This document shows, one piece after another, positions 8,504-16,579 of a DNA stretch of 34,404 nt. The notes beneath the pieces are model-generated. The model was not told where the DNA came from and searched no databases. It saw only the letters and a program-made list of their open reading frames with translations. Origin of the DNA: Actinomycetota bacterium (GTDB lineage: Bacteria > Actinomycetota > Actinomycetes > Nanopelagicales > Nanopelagicaceae). A program made the position numbers and the translations under genes. The stretch spans positions 1-34,404 of the forward strand of contig RGER01000004.1 of the NCBI GenBank assembly GCA_009917815.1, read 5' to 3'. Each line of letters opens with the position of its first letter. The stretch's first letter is position 1.

Positions 8504-9712
8504 ATGAATCAAGGACCAGGAGAAGAACTTCCGTGGTGGAGTCAACCTGTCGCCACATCATTCACCTCAGCAATGCCAGCAACTCCGCTGCCTGCGACCA
8601 AGCCACAATTTCCTATTCGTCTTGCACTCGCGATGACGCTCGTGGCGGGAGTGCTTGGCGGCGGCATTGGATACTTCGCAGCAAGCTACTCCGATGCTCG
8701 ATCTACACCCGATGTTCGCGCGCAATTTGCAAATTCCGCTGACGGGCAGGCGCTTACAACCTCTACCGCCGCGATTGAACGTGCCCCCGGATCAATAGCT
8801 GGAATCGCCGCTCGAGTCCTGCCCTCGGTAGTTTCGATTTCGACTACGTCTAACGCTGGCTCCGGGACAGGATCTGGATTTGTTATCCGTTCCGATGGGT
8901 ACATTCTCACGAATAATCACGTGGTAAATGATGCCGCAGATGGTGCAGGAAAAATCACTGTCCAATTTAACGGCGGGAAGAGCGTCGCCGCAGAAATTGT
9001 CGGTCGAGATAGCACGTATGACCTTGCGGTCATCAAAGTAAATATGAAGAATCTCAAGGCGCTCGTGCTCGGCGATAGCGACAAGGTTGTAGTGGGTGAT
9101 TCTGTTATTGCCATCGGATCCCCGCTCGGTCTCACCGGAACGGTAACTACCGGAGTGGTGAGCGCCAAAGATCGTCCTGTAAGTACCGGCGGTGGCCTGG
9201 ACGCACAAAATTCGTTTATCAATGCGATTCAAACGGATGCTGCTATCAATCCTGGAAATTCTGGTGGTCCGCTTGTAGATGCAACTGGCGCTGTTATTGG
9301 TATCAACTCAGCTATTGCGTCAATGAGTTCTTCTAGCGGGCAATCTGGATCGATTGGTTTGGGTTTTGCTATTCCCATTAATCAAGCAAAGCGAACTGCC
9401 GAGCAATTAATCGCGACCGGAAAATCTTCGCACCCCATTTTGGGAGTCTCGCTCGATCTGCAATTCGCTGGGCCTGGTGCGCGTATCTCTAATGTTCCAG
9501 GGGCAGTGGTTGCTTCGGGACCAGCCGATAACGCAGGTCTCATTTCGGGGGATCTCATCGTCTCCATCGACGGAAGAAGCATTTCAAATGCCGAGGAGCT
9601 CATTGTCGCTATTCGCTCGCATGCTCCTGGTGACAAAGTAAAGATTGCTTACTCGCGCGCGAAGAAAATCACCGAAGTTACCGTTACTTTGGTCGCGGCG
9701 CCGGAGAATTAA
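8504..9712 (+). CDS. htrA: HtrA/DegP-like membrane-anchored serine protease with PDZ domain
   Basis: 402 residues. A proline-rich cytoplasmic stretch precedes one membrane helix (about residues 46-65, LALAMTLVAGVLGGGIGYF), so the protease domain faces outward. The trypsin-like triad is intact: H139 in TNNHVV, D173 in STYDLAV and S253 in NPGNSGGPL. A PDZ domain covers about residues 310-400 (SGPADNAGLISGDLIVSIDG). HtrA proteases degrade or refold damaged exported proteins and often control envelope-stress signalling. The start is the ATG at 8504; a GTG at 8501 directly precedes it and the GGGGGAG purine run overlaps it. In many actinobacteria this gene directly follows sigE and rseA, which are missing here. 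The stop lies 6 bases from the convergent next gene. Confidence 0.94.
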   Translation: MNQGPGEELPWWSQPVATSFTSAMPATPLPATKPQFPIRLALAMTLVAGVLGGGIGYFAASYSDARSTPDVRAQFANSADGQALTTSTAAIERAPGSIAGIAARVLPSVVSISTTSNAGSGTGSGFVIRSDGYILTNNHVVNDAADGAGKITVQFNGGKSVAAEIVGRDSTYDLAVIKVNMKNLKALVLGDSDKVVVGDSVIAIGSPLGLTGTVTTGVVSAKDRPVSTGGGLDAQNSFINAIQTDAAINPGNSGGPLVDATGAVIGINSAIASMSSSSGQSGSIGLGFAIPINQAKRTAEQLIATGKSSHPILGVSLDLQFAGPGARISNVPGAVVASGPADNAGLISGDLIVSIDGRSISNAEELIVAIRSHAPGDKVKIAYSRAKKITEVTVTLVAAPEN

Positions 9713-9718
9713 GTCGCC

Positions 9719-10693
9719 TCACACCTCGATGGTTCGTCCAAACTGACTACCTTCTGCTCGGTGCATGAGCAATCCAGCAAGCGCAGCATCTTGAATACCG
9801 ATTCCGACACTGTTGTAGATCCACAAGTCGTCATTTGAAGCGCGGCGGAATCCGGCATCTAACTTTTCTCCGAAACTGATCAGTGAGGTGGGGTCAAGAG
9901 TACCTGCAGCGATCGCTTCAACGAGAGGGCCAGCTTGGCGTATAGAAGTTTCCACATCGTCTACCGCAATCGTCGATGCCGCCGCAACGATATCTTGACC
10001 GTATTCGCATCGGCCGGGTCCGAAAGAGCCAATGCTCACTAGCAGTTGCGTCTCAGCGAGCCAGTCGGCTTCAAGTAGCGGAGTGGTGGAATTTGTGGCA
10101 GTGATGACCACCTCAGCACCTTCGACAGCCTCTCGAGCACTTTTTGCGAGAGTGAATTTAAAATTGTGTGACTGTGCAAAGTCGACGAGAGTTTGCGCGC
10201 GTTCTGCATTTCGTGCAAATACGCGAAATGCTGCAGTAGGAAAGAGTTCATGGAGAAATTCCATATGCGAGATGATTTGTGGTCCGCTCCCAATGAAGGC
10301 GATCATGGACGGCGCCGAAGAAGTAAATGTTTCCACTGCTATCGCGCTGGCCGCTGCGGTTCGCATGAGAGTTACTGATTCGCCATCGATGATGGTGTGC
10401 AATTCTCCGGTCTTCTCATCCGAAACCAAGATCGTTGCGTGGATCGCTGGCTTACCGATCTCGGTATTCGTGGGATTAATACTCCCCATTTTGACCACTG
10501 CTGGCAGGCCTTTGCCCGCGCGCGCCAGGTAGGCAAAGGCCACACTGTCGTGATCCCCAGGTAGGAGGGCACGTGGGGCGAGGAGCGCCTCACCCCTATG
10601 CATGGCAGCAAAGACTGCGCGCTGAGTCTGTAATACGTCCTCAAGGCTCACGAGTGCGTGGACGTCAGCAGCGGAGAGAAAGTGCAGGGCCAC
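9719..10693 (-). CDS. Ornithine cyclodeaminase/mu-crystallin family protein
   Basis: 324 residues, the family's usual length. MALHFLSAADVHALVSLEDV is the typical N-terminus, VVKMGSINPTN and ATILVSDEKTGELHTIIDG are the substrate-binding blocks, and IAFIGSGPQIISHM is the NAD(P)-binding Rossmann turn. Family members include ornithine cyclodeaminase, archaeal alanine dehydrogenase, ketimine reductases and SbnB-like enzymes; substrate cannot be assigned. The GTG start at 10693 is decided by an excellent AAGGAG (10699-10704) 5 bases upstream. The gene is inserted in reverse orientation between htrA and tatB, which are usually neighbours. Base composition looks like its surroundings. Confidence 0.85.
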   Translation of the reverse strand: MALHFLSAADVHALVSLEDVLQTQRAVFAAMHRGEALLAPRALLPGDHDSVAFAYLARAGKGLPAVVKMGSINPTNTEIGKPAIHATILVSDEKTGELHTIIDGESVTLMRTAAASAIAVETFTSSAPSMIAFIGSGPQIISHMEFLHELFPTAAFRVFARNAERAQTLVDFAQSHNFKFTLAKSAREAVEGAEVVITATNSTTPLLEADWLAETQLLVSIGSFGPGRCEYGQDIVAAASTIAVDDVETSIRQAGPLVEAIAAGTLDPTSLISFGEKLDAGFRRASNDDLWIYNSVGIGIQDAALAGLLMHRAEGSQFGRTIEV

Positions 10694-10767
10694 GAGAGCT
10701 CCTTCGTGAGGCGGGCAGGGCCCCTGGGAAAGCGAGGCTCAGATGTCCTTACCTTACCGATCGGGAT

Positions 10768-10773
10768 TAGGCT
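10768..10773 (+). promoter_or_regulatory. -10 box of a leaderless promoter for tatB
   Basis: TAGGCT at 10768-10773 ends 6 bases before the tatB ATG (10780), with no Shine-Dalgarno. The same hexamer and spacing precede the EamA transporter at 14186. Confidence 0.6.
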
Positions 10774-10779
10774 GGTCAC

Positions 10780-11088
10780 ATGTTCGATATCGGTGGGGGA
10801 GAGCTCTTCGGGCTCGGAGTACTTGCGGTGCTCCTCTTTGGCCCGGATCGCCTCCCTCATATGGCGCGAGAGGCAGCCGCTTTTTTGCGCAAGGTGCGCG
10901 AATTCACTTCGCAAACAACGGCCCAAATCAAAGACGAGACCGGCTCTGAACTGATTCGCGACATCGGTGAAGTGACTCGCCAGATACGTTCTCCTCGGCG
11001 GGCAATTGTCGATTCGCTCCTTAATGCTGGGGAGTCACCTGCTGCTACTTCAGCAGTCAAACCACACTTTGATCCAGAGACTCCTTGA
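10780..11088 (+). CDS. tatB: Sec-independent (twin-arginine) translocase subunit TatB
   Basis: 102 residues with the TatA/B architecture: a short outside N-terminus, one membrane helix (ELFGLGVLAVLLFGPDRLP, about residues 8-26, with the FGP hinge), an amphipathic helix (HMAREAAAFLRKVREFTSQ) and a charged, disordered tail. TatB forms the receptor with TatC for folded twin-arginine proteins. The MFDIGGGELF start and its position between htrA and mrp favour TatB over TatA. tatC is not in the window. ATG at 10780 follows a TAGGCT box at leaderless spacing. The next gene, mrp, starts 39 bases after the stop with its own Shine-Dalgarno. Confidence 0.9.
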   Translation: MFDIGGGELFGLGVLAVLLFGPDRLPHMAREAAAFLRKVREFTSQTTAQIKDETGSELIRDIGEVTRQIRSPRRAIVDSLLNAGESPAATSAVKPHFDPETP

Positions 11089-11127
11089 CGATCACCGAAT
11101 GATTTGCGACATAAAGAAAAGGCGATA

Positions 11128-12267
11128 ATGACAAACGAGCTATACGCAGATATTACGCGCGCCCTCAGCGGCGTGAGCGATCCAGAACTTCGCCGACCAC
11201 TCACCGAGTTAGACATGGTGGAGAGCGTGGTGGTCGACGAAGCGGGCGTAGCAACTATTGGCATTCGCCTCACGATCGCCGGGTGTCCCATGAAGGATCG
11301 CCTCACTGATGATGTGACTGCAGCGGTCCTGCCGTTGGCAGGCATTTCGAAGGTTAATCTCACTTTTACGGTCATGAACGATGAGCAACGAAGCAAAGTT
11401 AAGTCTCTCTTGCGCGGCGGGGCTGAGGAGCGATTTATTCCATTTGCAGCTCCAGGTTCACTCACTAAAGTGATTGGTATTGCATCGGGTAAAGGGGGCG
11501 TTGGTAAATCTTCGCTCACCGCGAATCTCGCCGTTGCGATGGCGGCGCAAGGCCAGCGAGTAGGAATCCTCGACGCAGACGTTTATGGGCACTCCATCCC
11601 GCGCATTCTCGGGCTCATGGGGCAACGCCCCACTGCAATCGATCAAACCTTTATTCCACTAGAAGCTTTCGGTGTGAAATGCGTGTCGATGGAAATGTTC
11701 AAGCCAGATCGCAAAGATCCAGTGGCATACCGTGGGCCACTCCTTCATCGCGTGCTCGAACAATTATTAGCAGATGCATATTGGGGCGATCTTGATGTGC
11801 TCTTACTCGATTTACCGCCTGGAACCGGAGACCTCGCTATTTCGCTGGGGCAAATGATTCCCAACTCTGAATTAATCGTCGTTACTACTCCGCAAATCGC
11901 AGCAGCGGAAGTGGCCGAGCGCGCCGGTCGTATTGGTCATCAGCTCAAGCAACGTATTAGTGGAGTAATCGAGAATATGTCGGCCTTCCCCTGCCCTCAC
12001 TGTGGGGAGCCTATTGATCTCTTTGGCACGGGTGGTGGTGAGGCGACTGCAATCGGGCTCGCTCAACTCACCGGCACCGATGTTCCATTGATTGCAAAGA
12101 TTCCATTCGATGTGAAGCTCCGCGAAGGCGGAGATAAGAGCCTGCCCTTAGTGCTGAGTGATCCTGATCGCCCTGCTTCGCAGGCAATAGTTAATGCGGC
12201 TCGGGCGATTGCAGGTAAGCCTAGAGGGTTAGTTGGTATGAGCCTCGGAATTTCAAGCAGTCGGTGA
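11128..12267 (+). CDS. mrp: Mrp/NBP35-type P-loop ATPase, iron-sulfur cluster carrier
   Basis: 379 residues. The N-terminal 90 residues are a MIP18/DUF59 domain (TIGIRLTIAGCPMKDRL), followed by the deviant Walker A GKGGVGKSS beginning near residue 121, DVLLLDLPPGTGDLAISL, and the paired cysteines C289 and C292 in FPCPHCGE that bind a bridging Fe-S cluster in the homodimer. The family delivers Fe-S clusters to apoproteins. I chose ATG at 11128 because AAAAGG (11117-11122) sits 5 bases upstream; an in-frame TTG at 11104 has no such site. The 3' end overlaps the convergent DUF1003 gene by 15 bases. The order tatB-mrp is conserved in actinobacteria. Confidence 0.94.
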   Translation: MTNELYADITRALSGVSDPELRRPLTELDMVESVVVDEAGVATIGIRLTIAGCPMKDRLTDDVTAAVLPLAGISKVNLTFTVMNDEQRSKVKSLLRGGAEERFIPFAAPGSLTKVIGIASGKGGVGKSSLTANLAVAMAAQGQRVGILDADVYGHSIPRILGLMGQRPTAIDQTFIPLEAFGVKCVSMEMFKPDRKDPVAYRGPLLHRVLEQLLADAYWGDLDVLLLDLPPGTGDLAISLGQMIPNSELIVVTTPQIAAAEVAERAGRIGHQLKQRISGVIENMSAFPCPHCGEPIDLFGTGGGEATAIGLAQLTGTDVPLIAKIPFDVKLREGGDKSLPLVLSDPDRPASQAIVNAARAIAGKPRGLVGMSLGISSSR

Positions 12268-12747
12268 TTCCCGCTTCTTCATCTCATCTACTAACTCTTC
12301 AAGTAGATCGCGCAGTTCGCTTCGCACGAAATCTCTGGTAGCGACTTCGCCGAGTGCGTTACGTAGTGCGGCGACCTCGCGTGTGAGGTAATCGGTATCT
12401 GCCAAATTGCGTTCATCGCGGCTGCGATCTTCTGCTCCCTGAATGCGGTCGCGATCTGCTTGGCGATTCTGTGCAAGCAAGATCAGCGGCGCAGCGTAGG
12501 AAGCCTGCAGAGAGAGAATGAGCGTGAGGAAGATGAAAGGATATTCATCAAACCGTAGATTGTGTGGGGCGAGTGAATTCCACAGTACCCAGAACGCCAC
12601 CACGGTTGTCATATAAACCAGGAAACGCGCGGTTCCCATAAAGCGTGCAAAACGTTCGGAGATTTGACCAAAGATTTCTGGATCGTAGGCAGGTCGAAGT
12701 GAGCGACGTACCTCTACAGGTTGATCGAGTCGTTGTGAGCGGACCAT
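12253..12747 (-). CDS. DUF1003 family membrane protein
   Basis: 164 residues. Two adjacent membrane helices (about residues 43-61, FLVYMTTVVAFWVLWNSL, and 70-92, PFIFLTLILSLQASYAAPLILL) with the NRQADRDR motif typical of DUF1003, followed by a long charged, probably coiled-coil tail (residues 95-160). Function is unknown. The ATG at 12747 overlaps the TAA stop of the MgtE_N/CBS gene by one base (TAATG), so the two are translationally coupled and probably act together; the pair is also adjacent in mycobacteria (Rv1231c/Rv1232c, from memory). Confidence 0.9.
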   Translation of the reverse strand: MVRSQRLDQPVEVRRSLRPAYDPEIFGQISERFARFMGTARFLVYMTTVVAFWVLWNSLAPHNLRFDEYPFIFLTLILSLQASYAAPLILLAQNRQADRDRIQGAEDRSRDERNLADTDYLTREVAALRNALGEVATRDFVRSELRDLLEELVDEMKKRESPTA

Positions 12748-14003
12748 TATTCGCCTCCGTTCGTAGTGCGTGGCTTATTGCGCCAATCTTCTGGGAGCAA
12801 GTGGTCGAGGACGTCATCGACGCTGACTGCCCCGAGAAGGCGATCGTGTTCATCGACGATTGGAACGGCAACCATGTTGTAAGCGGCGAGATAAGAAGTC
12901 ACTTCGTTGAGTGATGCTTCGGGAGAGAGCGGCTCAATGTCAGTATCGACAACAGAGCCTACGAGTGTGGCAGGCGGTTCGCGAAGCAACCGTTGGAAGT
13001 GAGCAATTCCAATGAATCGACCTGTGGGCGTTTCTACTGGTGGACGAGAGACAAAGACCTGTGAAGCAAGCGCTGGGGAAATCTCTGCACGACGCAAAGT
13101 TGCTAAGGCATCGGCTACGGTGGCATCCGCCGTGAGAACTATCGGCTCGGTTGTCATCATGCCGCCGGCAGAGTAATCCTCATAGCGCATGAGGCGCCGC
13201 ACATCTTCGGCATCTTCTGGTTCCATCAGATCTAGGAGGAGTTCGGCCTTTTCGGTGCCCACTTCGCGAAGCAAATCGGCAGCGTCATCTGGGTCCATCT
13301 CGCCGAGTACATCTGCGGCGCGCTCACCTTCGAGCTCGGCCACAATAGCAACGCGATCTTCTTCTCCCATTTCTTCGAGTACGTCTGCAAGACGCTCATC
13401 GTCGAGGCCGCGAGCGATCTCGACTCTGCGCTTCAAAGAGATGTCTTGCAGGAAGGTAGCTAAGTCTGCAGCTCGCATTGATGAAATGGTTGCGAGTAGA
13501 TTCTCGACGCCTTGATCTTGTTCCGCGAGTGTGAGTCCGGTGACTTCATTCCATTCAACGGTGAGTGTGGCGCCTCTACGACGTAATCCGCCGGGCTTTC
13601 GCATGACGTGTACGCGGCTGACGAGCCAATCGCGTGTACGTCCCTGTTCCATCGCCACATCTTCAACGATGACTGCCGAAGAATCTTCTAGGAGTGTGAC
13701 AGTGCGGTCGAGGAGCTCGCTCGTGACGAGAACTTCACTTTGGCGTTGCTCAAAACGGCGCATGTTGAGAAGGCCGGTGATCACTACGGCACCTGGGTCG
13801 ATCGAGGTAACTCGGGTAATAGGAATGAAGATGCGCCGACGCGGGGGGACTTCGGCAACGAGCCCCAGGACGCGGGGTGGTTGATTCCCGGTTCGCAAGG
13901 TAACGACCACATCTCTGACCTTGCCGACTTGATCCCCATTAGGGTCGTAAATTGCGGTGCCAGTGAGTCGGGCAATATAGACGCGCGAACCGAGCGTGCT
14001 CAT
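12747..14003 (-). CDS. PRC-barrel, MgtE N-terminal and CBS domain protein without a transport domain
   Basis: 418 residues. The N-terminal part (1-170) has two PRC-barrel-like repeats (GTAIYDPNGDQVGKVRDVVV; DWLVSRVHVMRK). Residues about 180-290 are an MgtE N-terminal superhelix (LADVLEEMGEEDRVAIVAEL, DVLGEMDPDDAADLL), and about 295-405 hold two CBS motifs (YSAGGMMTTEPIVL; AVPIVDEHDRLLGAVSVDDV). The membrane transport domain of MgtE magnesium channels is absent, so this is a soluble sensor-like protein, not a transporter. ATG at 14003 was chosen over an extension to 14105 because GAGGGGG lies 8 bases upstream and the extension is unlike the family. It is coupled to DUF1003, which may supply the membrane part. 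Confidence 0.88.
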   Translation of the reverse strand: MSTLGSRVYIARLTGTAIYDPNGDQVGKVRDVVVTLRTGNQPPRVLGLVAEVPPRRRIFIPITRVTSIDPGAVVITGLLNMRRFEQRQSEVLVTSELLDRTVTLLEDSSAVIVEDVAMEQGRTRDWLVSRVHVMRKPGGLRRRGATLTVEWNEVTGLTLAEQDQGVENLLATISSMRAADLATFLQDISLKRRVEIARGLDDERLADVLEEMGEEDRVAIVAELEGERAADVLGEMDPDDAADLLREVGTEKAELLLDLMEPEDAEDVRRLMRYEDYSAGGMMTTEPIVLTADATVADALATLRRAEISPALASQVFVSRPPVETPTGRFIGIAHFQRLLREPPATLVGSVVDTDIEPLSPEASLNEVTSYLAAYNMVAVPIVDEHDRLLGAVSVDDVLDHLLPEDWRNKPRTTNGGE

Positions 14004-14107
14004 GGCGGACCCCCTCGCGGTCAATCGATCAAGCGAACAAGTGGCTACTTTCATCAAGTGTGATGGGCTAAGCGTAACCGCTCCGTGGGGGTGGGGTCTT
14101 CGCATAA

Positions 14108-14149
14108 TGATCGAGCTCCCCTGAGGGTGGCTCGCGATGGTGATCGAGC
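14108..14149. repeat. Short direct repeat with intervening hairpin in a divergent intergenic region
   Basis: The 182-base gap between the MgtE_N/CBS gene and the EamA transporter contains TGATCGAGC twice (14108-14116 and 14141-14149). Between them GAGC (14113-14116) can pair with GCTC (14130-14133), extended imperfectly by CCC/GGG. A related CGATCAAGCG lies near 14028. This could be an operator for the divergent pair, but the evidence is only the repeat itself. Confidence 0.3.
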
Positions 14150-14173
14150 GCCGAAGCGACCAGGCTCCTCAGA

Positions 14174-14179
14174 TAGGCT
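14174..14179 (+). promoter_or_regulatory. -10 box of a leaderless promoter for the EamA transporter
   Basis: TAGGCT at 14174-14179 ends 6 bases before the ATG at 14186, identical in sequence and spacing to the tatB promoter. It favours this ATG over the GTG at 14183. Confidence 0.6.
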
Positions 14180-14185
14180 CGGGTG

Positions 14186-15118
14186 ATGAGTGATCAGCCG
14201 GCGAACGATCCGATTTCGTCTCGAAGCCATACTGCCCGGCCCTCATTTACCAATTTTCTCCGCCTGGCAGTGGGGGTTCTCGGGGTAGGGACCTCAGGTC
14301 CACTCCTTGCCTCCGGCTCCATGCCGGTGGCCATGGTGGCGATGTGGCGAAATCTCATCGGAGCCCTGGTGACCTTGCCCTTTGCCTGGCGCTCCTTTGG
14401 TCGAGTTCGGACCACGTTGGCGCCCGCGCTGCTTGCTCGGGCGCTTCGCTCCTCCGCATTTTCGGGCGTACTTCTTGGTCTCCACTTCCTCGGTTACTTC
14501 TCGGCGATGCGACTCACAAGCGTGGCTGCTGGTACCGCTTTAGCTGCCACACAACCGATTTTCGCTGCTCTCTGGGCACGTATCACTGGGCACCACATTC
14601 CTTTTCGTTCATGGCTCGGCATGGTCGCCGCGCTCTCTGGCGTAGTGATTATTAGCAATGTGGACGCACATCTTTCATGGCGAACTTTTGAGGGGGATCT
14701 TGCAGCGCTAGGAAGCGGGGCGGCTGCAGCAGCATATGTTGTGATAAGCAGCAAAGTGCGCGAATCACTCGACACGTCGCTCCATACTTTCACTTGCTAC
14801 ATAGCTTGCGCACTCACTTCACTCCTCATCGCAATTGGTCTCAATCAACTCAATTTCTTTACTTTTGAAAACCCAGTAAAAGAGTGGTTGATTTTAGGAG
14901 GACTCGTACTAGGAGCACAGATACTTGGTCATACGATGCTCAATAAAGTCGTAGAGCATGAGTCGCCCACAATTGTCTCGATGGTGGTGCTCTTCGAGGT
15001 ACCAGTAGCTTCAATCTTGGCGGCCATATTTCACGTGGGAAATCGCCCACAGGGGGGACTCATTCCGGGCATTCTGGTGCTGCTGGTGGGTAGTGCGTTT
15101 GTGGTAACTCGAGATTAA
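14186..15118 (+). CDS. EamA/DMT-superfamily transporter
   Basis: 310 residues with about ten predicted membrane helices in two EamA repeats (about residues 25-155 and 170-308). Recognisable parts are the start of repeat one (GSMPVAMVAMWRNLIGALVT), its end (TAALAATQPIFAALWARITG then GMVAALSGVVIISN) and the end of repeat two (ESPTIVSMVVLFEVPVASIL, then LIPGILVLLVGSAFVV). The superfamily exports metabolites, amino acids or drugs; the substrate cannot be read from the sequence. The stop codon TAA and that of the convergent PH-domain gene share a TTAA palindrome at 15115-15118. Confidence 0.87.
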   Translation: MSDQPANDPISSRSHTARPSFTNFLRLAVGVLGVGTSGPLLASGSMPVAMVAMWRNLIGALVTLPFAWRSFGRVRTTLAPALLARALRSSAFSGVLLGLHFLGYFSAMRLTSVAAGTALAATQPIFAALWARITGHHIPFRSWLGMVAALSGVVIISNVDAHLSWRTFEGDLAALGSGAAAAAYVVISSKVRESLDTSLHTFTCYIACALTSLLIAIGLNQLNFFTFENPVKEWLILGGLVLGAQILGHTMLNKVVEHESPTIVSMVVLFEVPVASILAAIFHVGNRPQGGLIPGILVLLVGSAFVVTRD

Positions 15119-15585
15119 TCGTTAACGCGAGCCCACGGTTTGAGCGCAGATTGAATATCTCTATTAGGGGTCCAAGAGCTTCCGCGTCGAGATTTCCAGT
15201 AATTTTCGATCTCCGTCATTTTCTTCTTCATGAGGGGATCGGGGGTGAAGACGCTAGTTGTGGGAGCCCGCAGAATCCAGACTTTTCCGCGCTGATCGAT
15301 GATGGTCGCGGTAGTGGCAAGCCGAGTAATCGAGTAATCGACTCCTTGAATTTCAGACCAATCTAACTTCGTGTGGCGCACCGAATCGATGACGAATGAC
15401 TCAGGGGTACATGTGCATCCCCACCCAGCCGACCAGAGGTAGAGGCCGCCACCTACGAGTACGCCGACGAGGGCGCCTAACGGGCCAACCATGAGGAAGC
15501 CGATTACAGCGATTACGAGGCCAGCGAGCGCGAACATGAGACGCGCTCGCGGAACCATGCGGTAGGTACGAATCTCAGATGCCAT
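15115..15585 (-). CDS. PH-domain (bPH_6-like) membrane protein
   Basis: 156 residues. Two close membrane helices (about 16-52, LMFALAGLVIAVIGFLMVG and GALVGVLVGGGLYLW) are followed by a small pleckstrin-homology-like domain (CTPESFVIDSVRHTKLDWSE, then IDQRGKVWILRAPTTSVFTP) as in actinobacterial low-molecular-weight antigen 6 type proteins. Function unknown. I chose ATG at 15585 instead of the longer open frame to 15780, which overlaps the PHP gene. It is divergent from the PHP gene, with CAGGAT ending 6 bases before the ATG as a poor -10 candidate. Confidence 0.72.
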   Translation of the reverse strand: MASEIRTYRMVPRARLMFALAGLVIAVIGFLMVGPLGALVGVLVGGGLYLWSAGWGCTCTPESFVIDSVRHTKLDWSEIQGVDYSITRLATTATIIDQRGKVWILRAPTTSVFTPDPLMKKKMTEIENYWKSRRGSSWTPNRDIQSALKPWARVND

Positions 15586-15661
15586 GAGGGCATCCTGCCA
15601 GCAAGTGGGCCGCGAAGTGAGAGTATTGCCGAAGAGTTTGCAAGAAAGAGAGGTGGGAAAA

Positions 15662-16513
15662 GTGCGAATCGACTTGCACACACATAGCAATTCAAGTGAT
15701 GGCACCACCTCTCCAGCGCTTTTGATGCACGCTGCAGTGGCGGCCCACCTTGATGTGATTGCCCTGACCGACCATGACACCTACGCCGGCTGGGAAGAGG
15801 CCGCCGGTGAGCTCTCTGAGCTCTCTGCTCCTGTGAAATTGGTCCGCGGAGTTGAGATGTCGTGCCGAAGCCACGAGGGTATTTCGCTCCATATGTTGGG
15901 GCTTCTTGTTGACCCTGGTTCCAGAGCGTTATCTGAGGCGCTAGAGCAATCGCGAGATGATCGCATTCCGCGGATGAAAGCCATTATTAAAAAGATGCAA
16001 GATGAAGGATTCGAGATTTCATTTTCGGATGTTGAGGATCAACTTTCAGATGGTGCAACATTAGGGAGGCCACATTTGGCCGATGCCTTGGTGGCTAAGC
16101 AGATTGTTCCTAACCGTGATGTAGCTTTTCGAGAATTTCTTCACAACGATTCACGTTTTTATGTAGGCCATTTCGCCAGCGATGCCCTCGACGGAGTTCG
16201 ATTGATCAAAGCTGCTGGAGGTATTGCGATCTTCGCGCATCCCGGTGCCGCGAAGCGCGGGAGCGTGGTGAGCCCGGAGTTCATTGCAGAACTTGCAAGT
16301 GCGGGACTTGATGCTTTAGAGGTAGACCATCGAGATCACGACGAAAAGACTCGCCAGGAATTGCGTGGACTCGCTGCAGAGCTTGGTCTCTTGACGACTG
16401 GATCGAGCGATTTTCATGGGACTGGAAAAATGAATGAACTTGGAGAGAACCTCACGGCGCCAGAAGTGTGGGATCAACTACACTCAAGGGCATCTGGTAT
16501 ATCTATTTTGTAA
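15662..16513 (+). CDS. PHP-domain metal-dependent phosphatase (TrpH/nucleoside-bisphosphate phosphatase type)
   Basis: 283 residues beginning at GTG 15662 (RIDLHTHSNSSDG); GTG at 15653 is an alternative three codons upstream. The PHP metal-binding motifs are present: HTHSNSSDG, ALTDHDTY, GVEMSCRSHE, AIFAHPGA and TGSSDFHG. This is the family of the E. coli YciV/TrpH 3',5'-nucleoside bisphosphate phosphatase, which trims nucleotides and recycles pAp; a similar role is inferred. A GAGAGG-like purine run (about 15648-15653) precedes the start. Full length for the family. Confidence 0.88.
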   Translation: MRIDLHTHSNSSDGTTSPALLMHAAVAAHLDVIALTDHDTYAGWEEAAGELSELSAPVKLVRGVEMSCRSHEGISLHMLGLLVDPGSRALSEALEQSRDDRIPRMKAIIKKMQDEGFEISFSDVEDQLSDGATLGRPHLADALVAKQIVPNRDVAFREFLHNDSRFYVGHFASDALDGVRLIKAAGGIAIFAHPGAAKRGSVVSPEFIAELASAGLDALEVDHRDHDEKTRQELRGLAAELGLLTTGSSDFHGTGKMNELGENLTAPEVWDQLHSRASGISIL

Positions 16514-16579
16514 GAGTAGTAGGTAATCGGAAGACCGATAAGTAGACACCAAGAAGAGCAATAAGAAGAGGCGGCTGCA

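Noticed and set aside
10857-11519. Minus-strand open frame of 220 codons over tatB and mrp
   Set aside because: It is antisense to two well-identified genes and has low-complexity Arg/Ser/Pro composition typical of shadow frames.
12747-14003. Magnesium transporter MgtE
   Set aside because: The MgtE N-terminal and CBS domains are present but there is no membrane transport domain.
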